Positions 55,852 through 64,000 of a DNA stretch of 64,000 nt are shown here, one piece after another. The notes below the pieces were generated by a model, which ran no database searches, had not been told where the DNA came from, and saw nothing but the letters and a program-made list of their open reading frames with translations. The DNA is from Blastopirellula sp. Its GTDB lineage: Bacteria; Planctomycetota; Planctomycetia; Pirellulales; Pirellulaceae. The stretch lies in assembly GCA_002733575.1 (NCBI GenBank), contig NVWB01000151.1:21317-85316 (forward strand), given 5' to 3'. The position numbers and the translations under genes were made by a program. Positions within the stretch are counted from its first letter, which is position 1. Every line of letters begins with the position of its first letter.

Positions 55852-55875
55852 GTGCGATACCGCACGTAATCGCAC
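55852..55875. promoter_or_regulatory. Candidate operator upstream of the nar block
   Basis: GTGCGATACCGCACGTAAT followed by CGCAC: an inverted repeat GTGCGAT/ATCGCAC with a 10-base spacer, and a nested GTGCG/CGCAC pair with a 4-base spacer. It lies about 145 bases ahead of the first gene of the block. The binding protein is unknown. Confidence 0.45.
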
Positions 55876-56065
55876 GAGATGGATGATATATGTAGATGTT
55901 TGTGAAATTATTGTGTGGCGATGGAGAGATCAAAAAGCGTGTCGCTGGTAGTTAGCTGGTTTCATTCGTTTTACCGGGAAATGAATTATTGAGAACTGAA
56001 CGTATCTCCACATTTTAAATTTCACTGTGCTGAACTTTTTTTATATCAGTTAACTCCGTCTACAA

Positions 56066-56138
56066 TTCCGGAGGTGGCTGTGCTTCAAGATCAAACGTAT
56101 TCGGAACGTCATCGGTGTGGCCACAGGCCATTAGAGGC
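56066..56138. repeat. Interspersed repeat, partial inverted copy C
   Basis: Reads as the complement of block 2 of copies A and B: ATTCCGGAGGTGGCTGTGCT, GTATTCGGAACGTCATCGGT and GTGGCCACAGGCCATTAGAG. It is more diverged than A and B are from each other. Confidence 0.75.
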
Positions 56139-56454
56139 TCGGTCAGATTTCACTAGAAACATGATTGAGAGAATCTCTTATGTGAAGAAATGTCACAGGT
56201 TGCTACTTATTGGCACAACAGCAAGGTTCTTTGACGCCGGTATTCTCAATTGTTTACTAGAATCTCTTTCAGGAAGCATGTTTTTGCTTCGTCGCTCTTT
56301 ACGCCTTGATCCAGCAGAGTAAAATAAAGTCATGGTCTTCAGTCGCATACATGATCCCTCCCCTGCCACACTCCTTACTCTGGGTAGATCTGATATGTCG
56401 CAGCCTTTTAAGTTCACAGCTTCGCGCGGTGGACATTGAAAGAATTGAATTAAA

Positions 56455-58710
56455 ATGAAACGAATCATCCAAGCAATTGTCATTGTAACTTTGAGTGCTC
56501 TTGTTTCTCATAACAGCATCAAAGCGGCTCCCATTAATTTCAATCGAGACATTCGTCCGATTCTTTCGGACCGTTGTTTTCATTGTCATGGTCCAGCAGA
56601 GGAGCATCGTGAGGCGGACCTGCGGCTTGATCAACCCGATGGTGAACAGGGAGCCCTTAGTGACCGCGATGGTTCGACCGCCGTTAAGCCAGGCGATCTT
56701 GAAGCGAGTGCCCTCTGGCATCGCATCACGACCGAAGATGAAGGGGAGCAAATGCCTCCGTCTGATTCAAATAAACCGGCGTTGAGTCTTAAAGAACAGC
56801 AACTATTTAAACAGTGGATTCTGGAAGGGGCAAAGTACGATGATTTTTGGGCATTTATTCCGCCGAAGCGAACCGATACGCCCCAGGTGAAAAACGAAGC
56901 GTGGCGTACAGGCATGATTGATCCCTACATCATGGCCCGGCTTGAGGAAGAGGGAAAGCAACCCAAAACCGAAGCGGACAAGCGAACGCTGATTCGACGC
57001 GTCACGTTTGATCTCACAGGTCTTCCGCCGACACTTGCAGAAATCAATGCGTTTCTAGAAGATGACTCACCCGAGGCATATACCAAGCTGGTTGATCGTC
57101 TGCTTGAAGAGAAATCATACGGCGAACACATGGCCCGGTATTGGGCCGATCTTGTACGGCTTGCCGATACGAACGGGATGCACAAAGATTTTTACCGAAA
57201 CTTCTCGACCTATCGTTCGTGGTTAATCCGTTCGTTTAACGACAACTTGAAGTTTGATGACTTTATTAAGTATCAAGTGGCAGGCGATCTCTATGACAAG
57301 CCGAAAGAGGATCAGCTTATTGCATCAGGTTTCAATCGTCTTCACATGATTATTGATCGTGGAACTGCCTTGCCGGAAGAAAGTCATCACAAGAATGTGC
57401 TCGATCGGGTCGAGGCTATTGGCACAGCGTTTCTTGGGTTAACAATTCAGTGTGCACAATGCCACAAACACAAATATGACCCAATTACCCAAAAGGAATT
57501 TTATCAACTCTACGCATTTTTCAATAATTTTGATGGAGCACCAGAAACCGGAGGCAAACCCAAAGGGGGCATTCAATCTCCTTCGATTGTACTTTCCGCA
57601 TCAGAAGATGAGCAACGCGAAGCTGGTGTTGTGGCAATGGTGATGAAAGATCGTGCGACGCCGAAGGAAACACACATTCTGATTCGTGGTGCCTATGATA
57701 GCCCAGGCGAAAAAGTGGAACGTAATACGCCAGCATTTTTGCCTCCACTTAAAAAGAAAGAGGGAGCCTACTCGCGCATGGACTTGGCCCAGTGGTTAGT
57801 TGACCCTCAGCATCCCCTAACGGCACGAGTGACAGTCAACCGTTTTTGGCAACAATTGTTTGGTGTCGGGTTGGTTAAAACATCACACGATTTTGGTGCC
57901 CAAGGAGAATGGCCCAGCCATCCAGAATTACTCGACGAATTAGCGGTAAGTTTTGTGAAGTCAGGTTGGGACGTAAAGCAGTTGGTTCGTGCGATGGTTT
58001 TATCGAAAACCTATCGTCAGAGTTCCGACGCAAAGCCAGCAGAGTATGTTAGCGATCCAGAAAATCGTTTGTTGGCCCGCGGGGCACGTTATCGCATGGA
58101 TGCCGAGATGATTCGCGATCAGATTATCATGCTCAGCGGCAAGTTAAATCGAAAAATGTATGGCGAAAGCGTCAAGCCACCTCAGCCACCAGGACTATGG
58201 GAGGCGGTCAGCATGGCGGCACCTTTCACGTATGTTGCCGATAAAGATGACAACATTTATCGTCGCAGCTTTTACACCTATTGGAGACGCGCGTTGCCTC
58301 CGCCTCAGATGACCATCATGAACGCACCTTCGAGAGAATTTTGCACTCCAAGACGTGAACGTACCAATACACCGCTTCAGGCGTTATTATTAATGAACGA
58401 GCAGGAGTTCTTCAAAGCGGCCAAAGCATGTGCCATATTGACTTTGGAGGAAACGAACAACGATGTAGATCAAGGGCTTACACTACTTTATGAAAAAGTG
58501 ACATCGCATCTACCAGCCACTGACCGGTTAGAGTTATTGCGAGACACACTCGATGAGTTCCGTGTAATGTACTCGAAAAGCAAAGAACTGACTGAGTCGC
58601 TCGCACCTGAACTAACCGACATGAAATATGAGCAAAGGGTCGAAATCGCTGCTTGGACAATGATGACCCACAGTCTGTTGAACCTCGAACTTGCAAAGGT
58701 CAAACGATAA
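56455..58710 (+). CDS. PSCyt1/DUF1549/DUF1553 protein, compact form
   Basis: 751 residues, shorter than the other two copies here because it lacks a carbohydrate-binding insert between DUF1549 and DUF1553. It has a signal peptide (KRIIQAIVIVTLSALVSH), PSCyt1 with CFHCHGPAEEHREADLRLDQ, DUF1549 with RRVTFDLTGLPPTLAEI and CAQCHKHKYDPITQ, then DUF1553 with LAQWLVDPQHPLTARVTVNR and RERTNTPLQALLLMNE. The stop TAA shares its last A with the ATG of the DUF1501 partner. Confidence 0.94.
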   Translation: MKRIIQAIVIVTLSALVSHNSIKAAPINFNRDIRPILSDRCFHCHGPAEEHREADLRLDQPDGEQGALSDRDGSTAVKPGDLEASALWHRITTEDEGEQMPPSDSNKPALSLKEQQLFKQWILEGAKYDDFWAFIPPKRTDTPQVKNEAWRTGMIDPYIMARLEEEGKQPKTEADKRTLIRRVTFDLTGLPPTLAEINAFLEDDSPEAYTKLVDRLLEEKSYGEHMARYWADLVRLADTNGMHKDFYRNFSTYRSWLIRSFNDNLKFDDFIKYQVAGDLYDKPKEDQLIASGFNRLHMIIDRGTALPEESHHKNVLDRVEAIGTAFLGLTIQCAQCHKHKYDPITQKEFYQLYAFFNNFDGAPETGGKPKGGIQSPSIVLSASEDEQREAGVVAMVMKDRATPKETHILIRGAYDSPGEKVERNTPAFLPPLKKKEGAYSRMDLAQWLVDPQHPLTARVTVNRFWQQLFGVGLVKTSHDFGAQGEWPSHPELLDELAVSFVKSGWDVKQLVRAMVLSKTYRQSSDAKPAEYVSDPENRLLARGARYRMDAEMIRDQIIMLSGKLNRKMYGESVKPPQPPGLWEAVSMAAPFTYVADKDDNIYRRSFYTYWRRALPPPQMTIMNAPSREFCTPRRERTNTPLQALLLMNEQEFFKAAKACAILTLEETNNDVDQGLTLLYEKVTSHLPATDRLELLRDTLDEFRVMYSKSKELTESLAPELTDMKYEQRVEIAAWTMMTHSLLNLELAKVKR

Positions 58711-60146
58711 TGACAAATAAATTTCAGCAGTTCTGCGATCTACAAAATCGTCGTCAGTTTATCAAACAGGCAAGCATCGGTCTCGGTGCCGCTGCTGCCA
58801 GTGGCATGGCCATGCCAGCAACCGCCGCACTCCCCGCAGGGTGTCATCATCCGCCCAAAGCGAAACGGGTTATCTTTCTCTTCATGGCAGGTGCGCCGAG
58901 CCAGGTTGATTTGTTTGACTACAAACCGAATCTAGAGAAACTTCATGGGCAGCCGTTGCCAAAAGAGATTAGCAAAGGCCAGCGTGTCACGACCATGACG
59001 CGTGGCAAAGAGCAAGTGATCTGTGCTCCCATTTTTAAGTTCGCCCCTCAAGGAGAGAGCGGCATTCAGATGAGTGAACTGTTGCCCCATCTCTCTACGA
59101 TGGCAGATGATCTCTGTTTAATCAAATCGACACATACCGAAGCCATTAATCACGACCCTGGAAAAACGTTTTTCTGCACAGGTAAAGAACAACCAGGCGG
59201 CGCAAGCATGGGTGCCTGGCTTAGTTATGGTCTTGGGTCTTTGAACAAAGAACTGCCTGATTTCATAGTGCTGACCTCTGCCTTCTGGTCAGGCAAAGTC
59301 AATGTTCAGGCCCTTTATAGTCGCCTGTGGGGCACAGGATTTCTTCCCTCGAAACATCAAGGGGTTGCCTTTCAAACAGTGGGTGATCCAGTTCTCTTTC
59401 TATCGAACCCTCCGGGTGTGGACCGGAAAATACGGCACAAGATGCTAGATTTTGTCGCCAAGGTGAATCAGCAACAGCAGAAACTGACAGGCGATCCAGA
59501 GATTCAAACTTCGCTTACGCAGCAGGAAATGGCCTTCCGCATGCAGATGTCGGTGCCTGAGCTGACCGACTTAACAGATGAGAGTAAAGACGCGCTGGAC
59601 ATGTATGGGCCGGAAGTCCACAAAACCGGTTCCTTTGCACGAAACTGTTTGTTGGCACGACGCATGGCCGAACGTGATGTGCGGTTCATTCAACTGTTTC
59701 ATCGAGGCTGGGATCATCACTCGAATTTGCCAACGCACTTAAGAGGACAAGCGAAAGACGTTGATCAACCCATCGCAGGTCTATTGAAAGATCTCAAACA
59801 GCGAGGCCTACTGGAAGATACACTGGTTGTATTTGCTGGGGAATTTGGGCGTACAACATTTGCCCAAGGGAAGAAAGACAGAAACAGCTACGGTCGTGAT
59901 CACCATCCTCGATGTTTCACCACTTGGATGGCAGGTGGCGGAATCAAAGGGGGCATGAGCTACGGCGAAACGGACGACTTCTGTTACAACGTAGTCAAAG
60001 ACCCAGTTCACATTCGTGACTTTCACGCAACGATGCTGCATCAAATGGGGATCGACCACAATCGTCTTAGCGTTCCCCATCAAGGATTAGATCAACGCCT
60101 GACCGGGGTTGAACCAAGCCGCGTAGTCAAAGAGATTATTGCGTAG
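58710..60146 (+). CDS. DUF1501 family exported protein
   Basis: 478 residues with a Tat-like leader (NRRQFIKQASIGLGAAAASG). Motifs: FMAGAPSQVDLFDYKPNLE, GWDHHSNLPTHL, FAGEFGRTTFAQG and YGRDHHPRCFTTWMAGGGIKGG. It overlaps the PSCyt1 stop by 1 base, a coupled pair. A terminator lies 226 bases downstream. Confidence 0.95.
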   Translation: MTNKFQQFCDLQNRRQFIKQASIGLGAAAASGMAMPATAALPAGCHHPPKAKRVIFLFMAGAPSQVDLFDYKPNLEKLHGQPLPKEISKGQRVTTMTRGKEQVICAPIFKFAPQGESGIQMSELLPHLSTMADDLCLIKSTHTEAINHDPGKTFFCTGKEQPGGASMGAWLSYGLGSLNKELPDFIVLTSAFWSGKVNVQALYSRLWGTGFLPSKHQGVAFQTVGDPVLFLSNPPGVDRKIRHKMLDFVAKVNQQQQKLTGDPEIQTSLTQQEMAFRMQMSVPELTDLTDESKDALDMYGPEVHKTGSFARNCLLARRMAERDVRFIQLFHRGWDHHSNLPTHLRGQAKDVDQPIAGLLKDLKQRGLLEDTLVVFAGEFGRTTFAQGKKDRNSYGRDHHPRCFTTWMAGGGIKGGMSYGETDDFCYNVVKDPVHIRDFHATMLHQMGIDHNRLSVPHQGLDQRLTGVEPSRVVKEIIA

Positions 60147-60371
60147 CATTATTAACCCAGTGACCTCCGACACAAACACTCTTCCGCAAGCACGACTTGA
60201 TTATTCGTAAATGCGCAGGCAGATTCAAACCATACTACGCTTTGGTTTGCGTTTTTCGTTAAATGAAAACAGTCTCCGCTGCATCTCAGATAAACATGAT
60301 CTTCCGATATTGGTAAGCATACTCAAGGGAGATTATGTTATGGCAATCGATAAGACATTGCCCATCAATTC

Positions 60372-60413
60372 AAAAAAGGCGATTTCCTTATCAGAATAAA
60401 GAAATCGCCTTTT
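60372..60413. terminator. Bidirectional terminator
   Basis: AAAAAAGGCGATTTC and GAAATCGCCTTTT pair around a 14-base loop, between two convergent genes. The 226 bases between the DUF1501 stop and this hairpin hold no convincing gene. Confidence 0.85.
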
Positions 60414-60443
60414 GAATTCATTGTTTGAAAGAATCTAAGATTC

Positions 60444-61145
60444 TTAGTTGTCTAATTCAGCTTCCAATTCAGCATACACATCGGCGAATATTGCATTTGA
60501 GTAAGGCTGTTGAGGATTGGCTCCATTAGATACCGCATGGGCTTGTTGGTTTGGAATATGCAGCATGTTGTAGGGACGAAAGTAATAATAGGTTCGGGGA
60601 TATGCTTCATAGGGAAAGTGTTGTGCCATGTTGCCAGGGGCACGATGCGTGCCAGGCAGGCAGTGTCTTTCCCAATAACTAAACCGCGGATGTCCGTGGC
60701 CGCAACTGCTACACGAATTACAGTTGTTGCATGAATCACACGTTTCTACACATGTGTCGCAGCCGCATTCATCTACCGTAATGTTTCCACAAGACACTTC
60801 ATTATCATAATTTATAATCGGTTCAATAATAGGTGCGACATCCTCTGCATAAATCACAGGTTGGGGCTCAATAATCGTATCATACGAAACCGGTTGGGTA
60901 TCCGAGAACTGACTTGATATCGAAGAAGGTTGTGCAAGCGATTGAGTGAAGGACTGCTGTGCCACTGAAAGCTTCGAGGCCTCATTATTAATCGCAGCAA
61001 CTTTTATTAGACCACTTTCAGAAGCAGTGTATTCAACTGTATGACTCACCGGTGAAATAATTATGGGTTGCTGTAATACAACTTGACTTGATGCTGTTTC
61101 ATTGCCACCAAGTAAAACAACAGTTAGTACAAATAAAGTATTCAT
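60444..61145 (-). CDS. Exported cysteine-cluster protein of unknown function
   Basis: 233 residues. The N-terminus (MNTLFVLTVVLLGG) is hydrophobic but lacks a basic patch, so export is likely, not certain. A region of Ser/Gln-rich linker is followed by a Cys cluster at about 119-148 (CGCDTCVETC, CDSCNNCNSCSSCGHGH) with nine Cys, then HCLPGTHRAPGNMAQHFPYE and YPRTYYYFRPYNM. The last part resembles a motif I associate with planctomycete proteins. The cluster could bind metal or form disulfides. It is divergent from the secretin gene. Confidence 0.7.
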   Translation of the reverse strand: MNTLFVLTVVLLGGNETASSQVVLQQPIIISPVSHTVEYTASESGLIKVAAINNEASKLSVAQQSFTQSLAQPSSISSQFSDTQPVSYDTIIEPQPVIYAEDVAPIIEPIINYDNEVSCGNITVDECGCDTCVETCDSCNNCNSCSSCGHGHPRFSYWERHCLPGTHRAPGNMAQHFPYEAYPRTYYYFRPYNMLHIPNQQAHAVSNGANPQQPYSNAIFADVYAELEAELDN

Positions 61146-61537
61146 TCAAAAATATCCACTTATAAAAAGTAGCAGTTGAAATTTAAATAGATTGCGTAAA
61201 TACATCCTGTCTACTGCTGTATACGGATTTACCTACAAGATTAATAGTCGACGACTGCACACAAAAGAATGCGATAAAATTCGCTTCACCGAATAATCAA
61301 TCATAAATTACCTAACATGAAATAAATGTACACAACTGGCAGATGCTAGCATTTGATTTATCGTACGAAAATGAACTATTCGCAGATATAGAGTAATTGC
61401 ATTTACCCCTACTTCCGAAAATAAAGAAAGAACAATTACAGATGATAAAATAAAATTCCCACTCAGCATTTCAAATATATAGAAAAGCTAGAGTAAAAAC
61501 CGAGCCATTATTACTATATTGGTGAGATAGATAAACG
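61146..61537. other. AT-rich upstream region of secretin
   Basis: 392 bases, strongly AT-rich, between divergent genes. No frame, repeat copy or clear terminator. It must contain promoters for both. Confidence 0.5.
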
Positions 61538-63196
61538 ATGAAATTAACAAATCTTCTTCAATCAATGATTAGTTGCCAGAAGTGGAAAGTATGTTTCGCT
61601 CTTGCATCCTTGGCTGGTATTCCTCTTGTTGCTAATGCGCAACTCGTAGGAGAATTGCCATCAAAAAGTACAGAATCAACTTTAGAAACACCTGGTGATG
61701 CTGTACTAAAAAAAGAAGCATCGTTGATTGAAGATGTGCTATCGCCAGAGTTGATTTTCCGGATCGATCCTTCAAGATCCAAGGTATTGCGTACAAGATT
61801 GCCGATCTCAAGAGTTGCGATCACAGATCCTACTACTGTAGAAATAAACGAGTACGGTCCAAACGAACTCGAAGTCATCGGCATGAAGTCGGGTGAAACG
61901 ACCATGACACTATGGTTTACCAATCCAGATGGGACATCGACAATACTACGATATTTAGTACAAGTAGCCGCAAATGAAGAAGCACATCAAAGAGCTGAAG
62001 TTGAATACGGAAAACTACAATCTCGTATGAATGAGATGTTTCCTAATAGTCAAATACAACTTATACCTATTGCTGATAAATTAATCATTCGAGGTCAAGC
62101 GAGAGACTCCCAAGAGGCTTCGCAAATACTTGCAGTGATAGGTGGACAGTCGATCACTCAAAATGGAAATATTAATGGAGGGCAGTTAGTCAATATCGGA
62201 TCGGTGGCCCAATTGCCCGGGGCAGAAGATTTGGCTACGAAACAAATCATTAACCTACTGAATGTTCCAGGCGAACATCAGGTAATGCTAAAAGTAAGAA
62301 TCGCTGAATTACAAAGGGATGCCGCACGATCTTTCGGAGTTGATTTTTCAATTGACGGAGGGAATTGGGGACTATCACATCTATTGAGTGGTGGGTCAGG
62401 AAATCTAAGTGCCATTTTAGACAGTGGCGATATCGATTTGTTTATCAAAGCAACTAGTACCAACGGATCAGCAAAGATATTGGCTGAACCTACACTTGTC
62501 ACAATTAGTGGTCAACCGGCTACATTTATTGCTGGTGGTGAATTTGCTGTTCCAACCGCTGTAGGTGTCGGTGGAATTGGAGCTGTGTCGACTACATTCC
62601 GAGGATTTGGTACACAGCTTAGTTTTACACCAACCGTGCTTGATAAAGACCTGATTCGATTGCAAGTCGCTCCATCGTTTAGCTCAATCAATAGTGATAA
62701 TTCTGTAGAAGGTATCCCAGGACTCGATATCCGCGGTGTAACTACAACTGTTGACCTGCGAGAAGGTCAATGGTTAGCAATTGCTGGTTTGATTCAAGAT
62801 GAACAGGAAGGTGGACGTACTCGATTACCATTCTTAGGTGATCTTCCCATTATTGGAGCAGTGTTTGGAGTTGAATCTACCAAGCGTATTGAAACGGAGT
62901 TAATCGTACTGGTTAGCCCTGAACTGGTACATCCATTAGAAGCAGAACAAGTTCCTCTCTATCTACCAGGAATGTCTGTGACAGACCCTACGAATAAAGA
63001 ATTCTTCTTGCATCAACAGTTTGAAGGTGTACCAGGCTACGATTATCGAAGCACGGTATGGCCAATCAATCAACATCATCTCAAACATGAGAATCGAGAG
63101 ATTCTTAGAGCTCAACATCAAGCCAAAAAATCACAGCGTCATTATCGTAAAAGCGAATCGTATTATATCAGTGGACCTCAAGGTTTCTCTGAGTAA
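61538..63196 (+). CDS. CpaC/RcpA-like pilus secretin
   Basis: 552 residues. Signal peptide (CFALASLAGIPLVANA), pilus formation N-terminal domain (RTRLPISRVAITDPTTVEIN), a BON-like domain (GKLQSRMNEMFPNSQIQL ... LIIRGQARDSQEA), then the secretin domain: VMLKVRIAELQRDAARSFGV, AEPTLVTISGQPATFIAGGE and RTRLPFLGDLPIIGAVFG. It forms the outer-membrane ring of a Tad/Flp pilus or a related secretion system. The C-terminal 90 residues (HHLKHENREI ... YYISGPQGFSE) are an extra basic tail. The next gene is a lipoprotein, as in planctomycete tad loci. Confidence 0.94.
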   Translation: MKLTNLLQSMISCQKWKVCFALASLAGIPLVANAQLVGELPSKSTESTLETPGDAVLKKEASLIEDVLSPELIFRIDPSRSKVLRTRLPISRVAITDPTTVEINEYGPNELEVIGMKSGETTMTLWFTNPDGTSTILRYLVQVAANEEAHQRAEVEYGKLQSRMNEMFPNSQIQLIPIADKLIIRGQARDSQEASQILAVIGGQSITQNGNINGGQLVNIGSVAQLPGAEDLATKQIINLLNVPGEHQVMLKVRIAELQRDAARSFGVDFSIDGGNWGLSHLLSGGSGNLSAILDSGDIDLFIKATSTNGSAKILAEPTLVTISGQPATFIAGGEFAVPTAVGVGGIGAVSTTFRGFGTQLSFTPTVLDKDLIRLQVAPSFSSINSDNSVEGIPGLDIRGVTTTVDLREGQWLAIAGLIQDEQEGGRTRLPFLGDLPIIGAVFGVESTKRIETELIVLVSPELVHPLEAEQVPLYLPGMSVTDPTNKEFFLHQQFEGVPGYDYRSTVWPINQHHLKHENREILRAQHQAKKSQRHYRKSESYYISGPQGFSE

Positions 63197-63258
63197 TCGA
63201 ATACCAATACTTCGATTTATAGATTCCCGCAAATCGAACGACTATTGAGGACTACAAA

Positions 63259-64000
63259 ATGAATAAGAAAATTCAATATAAATCTGGCATACTAGTATCT
63301 GCTGCAATGCTAGTCAGTTTGATAGGCTGCACTAGTGGCCCGAGAATTGAACCTGCTCCACCAAAACCATTAGGGGCAGAAGTAGATCAAATCAACCAAA
63401 TGCAAGAAGAAAATGCGGAAGCATCGAAGTTTGTAATCTATCAGCATGAATTTGAACTGAATACCGAAAGATCAGCAGGTTGGAGACTCAACTATGCAGG
63501 TGAAGATCACGTAAAACAAATTGCAGCGAACATCTCAACAGGAGTTGATCTGCCCATTGTAATTGAACGTAGTACAACTTCAATAAAACCCGGTACTGAA
63601 TATGAATACCCAATTCATTTAAATGATGAATTAGATGATAAACGACGTCGAGTTGTTGTAGCCGTTCTTTTGGCTCTCGGGGTTATTGACGCTGAAGACG
63701 CAAAGATGGCTGCAAAAAGCGGGGCAGATGCTATCGTAGTTTCAAATCATGGCGGTCGTGTTTTAGATGGCGTACGTTCATCTATTGATGTTTTGCCTGA
63801 AATTGTTGATGCACTTGAAGGTAGTACTGAAATTCATATAGATTCTGGCATTCGAACGGGACAAGATATTTTTCGCTCAGTTGCACAAGGTGCGCAAGCC
63901 GCGCATATTGGACGGCCCTATATTTATGCCTTGGCAGCAGGCGGAGAGCCAGCCTTACGGCGTATGTTACATATTTTTAAAAATGACCTAGAGGCTACAA
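63259..64000 (+). CDS. Pilus-type lipoprotein joined in frame to hydroxy-acid oxidase C-terminus (partial)
   Basis: An unbroken frame of 247 codons that runs off the window. Residues 1-142 are a lipoprotein (MLVSLIGC lipobox, Cys24; FVIYQHEFELNTERSAGWRL; PIHLNDELDDKRRRVVVAV) of the kind placed after CpaC in planctomycete tad loci. From about residue 143 (GVIDAEDAKMAAKSGADAIV) it becomes the C-terminal half of an FMN-dependent alpha-hydroxy-acid oxidase: VSNHGGRVLDG, then IDSGIRTGQDIFRSV and AAHIGRPYIYALA. The flavin-binding N-terminal half is missing. GAGG lies upstream of ATG 63259. A real fusion or a chimeric assembly join at 63680-63705. Confidence 0.75.
   Translation, partial: MNKKIQYKSGILVSAAMLVSLIGCTSGPRIEPAPPKPLGAEVDQINQMQEENAEASKFVIYQHEFELNTERSAGWRLNYAGEDHVKQIAANISTGVDLPIVIERSTTSIKPGTEYEYPIHLNDELDDKRRRVVVAVLLALGVIDAEDAKMAAKSGADAIVVSNHGGRVLDGVRSSIDVLPEIVDALEGSTEIHIDSGIRTGQDIFRSVAQGAQAAHIGRPYIYALAAGGEPALRRMLHIFKNDLEAT

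Larger units (their letters stand above)
55710..56454. other. Intergenic region between nar block and PSCyt1 gene
   Basis: 745 bases between divergent genes. It contains a candidate operator at 55852-55875 and a partial repeat (copy C) at 56066-56138. No FNR-type box (TTGAT-N4-ATCAA) was found on inspection. No gene was called. Confidence 0.55.

Noticed and set aside
55741..56060. FNR/DNR box upstream of nar
   Set aside because: No TTGAT-N4-ATCAA or close variant was found by eye on either strand.
60211..60399. 62-codon open frame after the DUF1501 gene
   Set aside because: It runs into the terminator hairpin and has no family signature or ribosome site.

Overview
The window reads as chromosomal DNA of a marine-type member of the Planctomycetota (Pirellulales/Planctomycetales-like), of moderate GC content. 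The evidence is the gene families: five DUF1501 proteins, three DUF1549/DUF1553 cytochromes (PSCyt1/PSD1 type), a DUF1559 pilin-like protein with two small lipoproteins, a DUF1080 protein, a PVC-type haem-binding dehydrogenase, a surface protein with the planctomycete N-terminal LEERR motif, and a CpaC-like secretin. No rRNA, tRNA, CRISPR array, insertion sequence or phage gene was recognised.

Layout. 1-3.6 kb: a partial and a complete DUF1501 gene, then an alpha/beta hydrolase. 3.6-9.4 kb: housekeeping genes (hypothetical protein, family X DNA polymerase with PHP domain, SufE, PII protein GlnB behind a sigma-54-like promoter, small membrane protein, exported CxxC protein). 9.5-16.6 kb: ClC transporter with CBS domains, a DUF6980-like miniprotein, an acyltransferase interrupted by ankyrin repeats, an SGNH hydrolase and a two-domain hypothetical protein. 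17-22 kb: VCBS-repeat surface protein, DUF1559 protein and two tandem lipoproteins. 22.5-37.2 kb: secreted sugar-catabolism style genes on the + strand (DUF1080, PSCyt1/DUF1501 pairs, SGNH hydrolase, LamG-like protein, haem-binding dehydrogenase).

37.2-55.7 kb, all on the - strand: one tightly packed respiratory block read as cytochrome c, narG, narH, narJ, narI, narK1, narK2, actA, actB, actC, actD, actE, actF. It joins a membrane-bound, cytoplasm-facing nitrate reductase with two NarK-type transporters and a complete alternative complex III (quinol:electron-acceptor oxidoreductase). The first seven genes have the order of the Thermus narCGHJIK1K2 operon. The likely logic is quinol-dependent nitrate respiration by NarGHI, nitrate uptake and nitrite export by the NarKs, and complex III passing quinol electrons to periplasmic cytochromes, possibly for further nitrogen-oxide reduction or oxygen. 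narK2 is broken by a one-base frameshift at a T4 run.

55.7-64 kb: an intergenic region with a candidate operator, another PSCyt1/DUF1501 pair, a cysteine-rich exported protein, a secretin and a lipoprotein. The last gene is odd: a pilus-type lipoprotein runs in frame into the C-terminal half of an FMN-dependent alpha-hydroxy-acid oxidase and off the window end. This is either a real fusion or, more likely, a chimeric join in the assembly.

Several families of short intergenic repeats recur across the window (4.4-4.7, 11.5-12.1, 14.1-14.3, 16.65-16.9, 27.97-28.5 and 56.1 kb), and the largest looks like a small non-autonomous inverted-repeat element.
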